Positions 61,066-64,000 of a stretch of 64,000 nt of DNA are shown in pieces; within the stretch, counting starts at the first letter, position 1, and every line of letters begins with the position of its first letter. The DNA lies in contig CAYTPI010000005.1 in assembly GCA_964439625.1 (NCBI GenBank), forward strand, positions 1-64,000. Direction: 5' to 3'. The position numbers and the translations under genes were made by a program. The notes under the pieces are model-generated. The model saw nothing but the letters and a program-made list of their open reading frames with translations. It did not search any database and was not told where the DNA came from. Origin of the DNA: CAYTPI01 sp964439625 (GTDB taxonomy: Bacteria; Chloroflexota; Anaerolineae; Aggregatilineales; UBA3940).

Positions 61066-61995
61066 ATGATTGAGACTGATAACCTCACCAAACACTTTGA
61101 TGATTTTGAAGCTGTTACAAACGTGAGCCTTCAGGTGAACCCGGGCGAAGTGCTCGGGCTGCTTGGGCCTAATGGTGCAGGTAAAACAACAACTGTCCGT
61201 ATGTTAACATCGCTGCTGCCACCTACCGCAGGGTCGGCAAAAGTTGCAGGCTACGATGTCATCACTGAATCGTCTTTTGTACGCGCCAACGTCGGTGTCT
61301 TGACGGAAGGTCATGGCCTTTACCTTCGTATGAACGGGCGTGAGTACCTAGATTTTTTTGGTGATCTTTACGACCTTACACCCGATTATCGCCGAGACCG
61401 TGCGCAACACTTGGCAGATCGTTTCGGGCTTGGAGAGGCCTTAGACCGCCGAATTGGTGAATATTCAAAGGGAATGCGTCAAAAATTAGCTTTGGTGCGT
61501 GCCATGATGCATGATCCTCCTGTTTTGCTGCTCGATGAACCAACGTCAGCCATGGATCCACATAGTGCTCGGCAGGTGCGTGACGCCATTCACGATCTTA
61601 GAGGTGATGGACGTACAGTTATTTTAACGACTCATAATTTGGTTGAAGCTGAAGAACTAGCTGACCGTATCGCAATTATTCGCCGTGGAAAAATTATTGC
61701 AAAGGGCAGCCCATTAGAACTAAAAGCTGCATTTATGGGGCCACCATTGTTGGAACTGCGGCTGCAAGATGAACTTAATGGCATTTCAGAACTGCTCCAA
61801 CCGCATGTAGAAATTGATAGTTATGGCCATAATTGGATTCGCTTTCGGACGGATAACCCTTCTGAGGCTAACCCCTATGTGGTTAGCTTATTGGCAAACC
61901 ATGGGAAACAGATTGTTACACTGAGTGAAGTGCCCCAGAGTCTAGAGGCAGTGTACCTACGAATTGTAAGCGAGACGGAAGATCAAGAGGCATAA
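61066..61995 (+). CDS. ABC transporter ATP-binding protein
   Basis: 309 residues. Walker A GLLGPNGAGKTTTVRML, signature YSKGMRQKLALVRAM, Walker B PPVLLLDEPTSAMDP, and the H-loop TTHNLVEAEEL are all intact. The C-terminal 85 residues form an extra domain, common in ABC-2 exporters. A TTG one codon earlier is a less likely start. It lies 3 nt before the permease gene. Confidence 0.95.
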   Translation: MIETDNLTKHFDDFEAVTNVSLQVNPGEVLGLLGPNGAGKTTTVRMLTSLLPPTAGSAKVAGYDVITESSFVRANVGVLTEGHGLYLRMNGREYLDFFGDLYDLTPDYRRDRAQHLADRFGLGEALDRRIGEYSKGMRQKLALVRAMMHDPPVLLLDEPTSAMDPHSARQVRDAIHDLRGDGRTVILTTHNLVEAEELADRIAIIRRGKIIAKGSPLELKAAFMGPPLLELRLQDELNGISELLQPHVEIDSYGHNWIRFRTDNPSEANPYVVSLLANHGKQIVTLSEVPQSLEAVYLRIVSETEDQEA

Positions 61996-61998
61996 CCG

Positions 61999-63489
61999 AT
62001 GGCAACAGTCAGTCAACAGGCGAACACTAACACCAGTACAATGAGTTGGATGCAACTGGCACGCCATAACTTGAGTCGCGCCTTGGTCATCACACGGCGT
62101 GAAGTCGTTGATATGGGGCGAGATTGGCGTATCCTTATGCCCGTTATTGTTTTAACGCTTATTTTTCCGTCGATTGCTAACTGGGGTGCTGGACGAATGA
62201 CAGCTTTCGTCCAAGATTTTGGCGCAGATCTCATCGGAGAGCGCTTGATTCCTTTCCTGATGATGGTTGTTGGGTTCTTCCCGATTTCCTTCTCTTTGAT
62301 CATTGCTTTGGAGACGTTTGTCGGTGAGAAGGAACGCCGTAGCCTTGAACCTCTGCTTTCGTCACCCTTAACGAACCTACAACTCTACATTGGCAAGGTG
62401 ATAGCTTCGACAATACCGCCAGTGGTGGGCAGTTTATTAGGTATTTCCGTCTATCTGATTGGTGTCTACTTCAACGTTGGTTATCGCCCACCATTGGTTT
62501 TGCTGGTACAGGTTATTATCTTGACGGTGTTGCAGGCTTTTGTGATGGTAGCGGGAGCAGTCGTTGTATCCAGCCAGACAACCAGCGTACGTGCAGCGAA
62601 CTTACTCGCCAGTTTTATCATTATTCCTGTGGCTATTTTAATTCAAGCCGAAGCGCTAATTATGTTCTGGGCTCGCTACGATGTGTTGTGGCTAATAATG
62701 CTTGGTCTACTAATTGTTAGTATGGTGCTGGTACGAATGGGGATCCGCAGTTTTAACCGTGAAGAGCTGATTGGGTCTGAGATTGATGCTCTCAACCTTG
62801 GAGAAAACATCAAATTTTGGTGGCGCCATGTGCTTGCAAAAGATGAAGTAAAGCCCCGGACATCATTGCAGTGGTATTGGCAAGAAGTCTTGACGGTTGT
62901 CGGTCGTACTTGGGGTGCGGTTGTTATTATATTGACTGCGCTTGCTGCGGCTATCGTAATTGGTCAAAACTATGGCGCAGAATACGTCATTCCCGCTGAT
63001 GTTTTCGATACGACTGATTGGACGGAAAGTTTTTCTGTGCTTCTTGCGCAGTCTGGGTTTAGTGGCGTGCTTGGGGTAGGCTTTGTCATCTGGCAAAATG
63101 TCCGTGCACTGGTGCTGGCAACTCTTTTAGCGATCTTCTCACTCGGGATTGCCATCATCATGGTGATTATGGTACCCATTGTGCTTGCTAGCTATCTCTT
63201 CTCACAACTAGCAATGGCTGGCATTGACCCTAATATTATCCTTGTGGCTTTAGTCCCGCATACGATCTTCGAACTGCCAGCCGCAATTATTGCTGGGGCA
63301 CTTGCGGTGCGTTTAGGGGCGAGTGTAGTCGGAAATGTGGCAGGAAAAACACTCGCTCAAGGATGGTTGATTGCCTTTGCCGACCTTGTACGTGTGTGGG
63401 TGCTTCTCGTCATTCCGTTGTTGGTCTTGGGAGCCTTGACTGAGATTTTTGTAACCCCCCAGTTAGTGCTGCAACTTGCGGGTGGTTAG
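61999..63489 (+). CDS. ABC-2 type transporter permease
   Basis: 496 residues. It begins with a soluble N-terminus and a REVVDMGRDWRILMPVIV first helix, typical of NatB/ABC-2 permeases. GEKERRSLEPLLSSPLTNLQLYIGKV is the conserved cytoplasmic motif. About ten helices in two groups (1-255 and 300-496); the second group (from 375 on) resembles SpoIIM-type stage II membrane proteins, with PHTIFELPAAIIAGALAVRLG. It forms an exporter with the preceding ATPase. The substrate is unknown. Confidence 0.9.
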   Translation: MATVSQQANTNTSTMSWMQLARHNLSRALVITRREVVDMGRDWRILMPVIVLTLIFPSIANWGAGRMTAFVQDFGADLIGERLIPFLMMVVGFFPISFSLIIALETFVGEKERRSLEPLLSSPLTNLQLYIGKVIASTIPPVVGSLLGISVYLIGVYFNVGYRPPLVLLVQVIILTVLQAFVMVAGAVVVSSQTTSVRAANLLASFIIIPVAILIQAEALIMFWARYDVLWLIMLGLLIVSMVLVRMGIRSFNREELIGSEIDALNLGENIKFWWRHVLAKDEVKPRTSLQWYWQEVLTVVGRTWGAVVIILTALAAAIVIGQNYGAEYVIPADVFDTTDWTESFSVLLAQSGFSGVLGVGFVIWQNVRALVLATLLAIFSLGIAIIMVIMVPIVLASYLFSQLAMAGIDPNIILVALVPHTIFELPAAIIAGALAVRLGASVVGNVAGKTLAQGWLIAFADLVRVWVLLVIPLLVLGALTEIFVTPQLVLQLAGG

Positions 63490-63598
63490 TATCTATTGTT
63501 GATTATTTCAGCGTGGATTACTTATGTCGTGTACACTCTAAGATGCGTGACATTAGGTAACGTTTGTATGTAAATGCTGTTCCTAGAGAGGACTATAG

Positions 63599-64000
63599 GT
63601 GCCCAGACTGGTGATATTGGGATCGTCTGCCGCTGTGGCAGATGAACATCATGAAAATTCATTCATGGTTGTAGAGGGCACAAATGGCGCCATTCTAATT
63701 GACTGTAACGGTCGTACTTTAGTGAGACTCAAAAAGGCCGGAGTCAACCCAGATAAACTACAAGATATGATCCTCACGCATTTCCACCCAGACCACGTCA
63801 GTGGCGTCCCAAGAATGTTAATGTCGTCATGGCTATTAGGGCGTCAGACTCCGCTGCGAGTATATGGTTTGCATCATTGTATGCAGCGTGTGGCTGATAT
63901 GATGGATGCCTTTCACTGGGACACATGGCCGAATTTTTTCCCGGTGGTCTTTCACCATATCCCCAAGCGCGAAGAAGTTCTGCTTCTCGAAAATGATGAC
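63599..64000 (+). CDS. Metallo-beta-lactamase-fold hydrolase (partial, runs off the window)
   Basis: 134 codons to the window edge, no stop reached. The GTG start has GAGAGGA upstream. It reads VPRLVILGSSAAVADEHHENSF, then ILIDCNGRT and the metal motif ILTHFHPDHVSGVP (HxHxDH), as in ribonuclease Z-like and related hydrolases. The C-terminal part is missing. Confidence 0.88.
   Translation, partial: MPRLVILGSSAAVADEHHENSFMVVEGTNGAILIDCNGRTLVRLKKAGVNPDKLQDMILTHFHPDHVSGVPRMLMSSWLLGRQTPLRVYGLHHCMQRVADMMDAFHWDTWPNFFPVVFHHIPKREEVLLLENDD

Noticed and set aside
1..64000. CRISPR arrays, insertion sequences and prophage
   Set aside because: No evenly spaced repeats with unique spacers, no transposase, integrase or phage structural genes were seen. 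The only tandem repeat is the 63-bp unit before 5S.

Overview
The window reads as chromosomal DNA of a Chloroflexota-like bacterium with about 50% G+C. This placement is an inference. It rests on the style of the many Thr/Pro-rich lipoproteins, the zinc-type S14, the inserted segment in ribosomal protein S12, and a large insertion in RpoB. TGA is used as an ordinary stop in many genes, so the code is standard. No insertion sequence, prophage or CRISPR array was seen.

Layout. Positions 1-382 hold a 5S rRNA gene preceded by a folded 63-bp tandem repeat. Positions 352-7730 carry a Cys-rich lipoprotein, a groES-groEL operon under a CIRCE operator, a WecG-type glycosyltransferase, a channel-like membrane protein and an SMP-30 family protein. 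Positions 8167-13718 hold tmRNA, an rpoB that stands apart from rpoC, and a methionine aminopeptidase. Positions 13884-18086 are an accessory island: a secreted protein, an ECF sigma factor with a probable membrane partner, and three paralogous thioredoxin-fold lipoproteins.

The main find is in that island. The first two thioredoxin-like genes each have an in-frame TGA exactly where the third has the first Cys of its CxxC motif. Each TGA is followed, after the same 20-nt spacer, by the same perfect hairpin with a G in its small loop, which matches a bacterial SECIS element. The Cys-encoding paralogue lacks the hairpin. The pair is therefore best read as two tandem selenocysteine (UxxC) surface lipoproteins, with a Cys relative beside them as a natural control.

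Positions 18161-38752 are the str, S10, spc and alpha ribosomal gene clusters, almost contiguous: rpsL-rpsG-fusA, rpsJ to rplO, secY-adk-map-rpmJ-rpsM-rpsK, rpoA-rplQ-truA-rplM-rpsI. rpsD and infA are missing from their usual places. Several gaps carry strong hairpins, and S12, S17 and L17 have unusual extra segments.

Positions 38759-64000 are housekeeping and envelope genes: a methyltransferase, surE, a tetrapyrrole methylase-MazG fusion, tRNA-Pro, cmk, an RluB/RsuA-type pseudouridine synthase, YfhO-like and GT39/GT2 glycosyltransferases, a TIR-HEAT protein, an M20 peptidase, an amine oxidase, guanine deaminase, glmS, a CDP-alcohol phosphatidyltransferase, an Lgt-like protein lacking catalytic residues, an ABC exporter and a truncated metallo-beta-lactamase-fold gene. 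The long leader of glmS contains what looks like a glmS self-cleaving ribozyme, recognised from its conserved core and matching helices.
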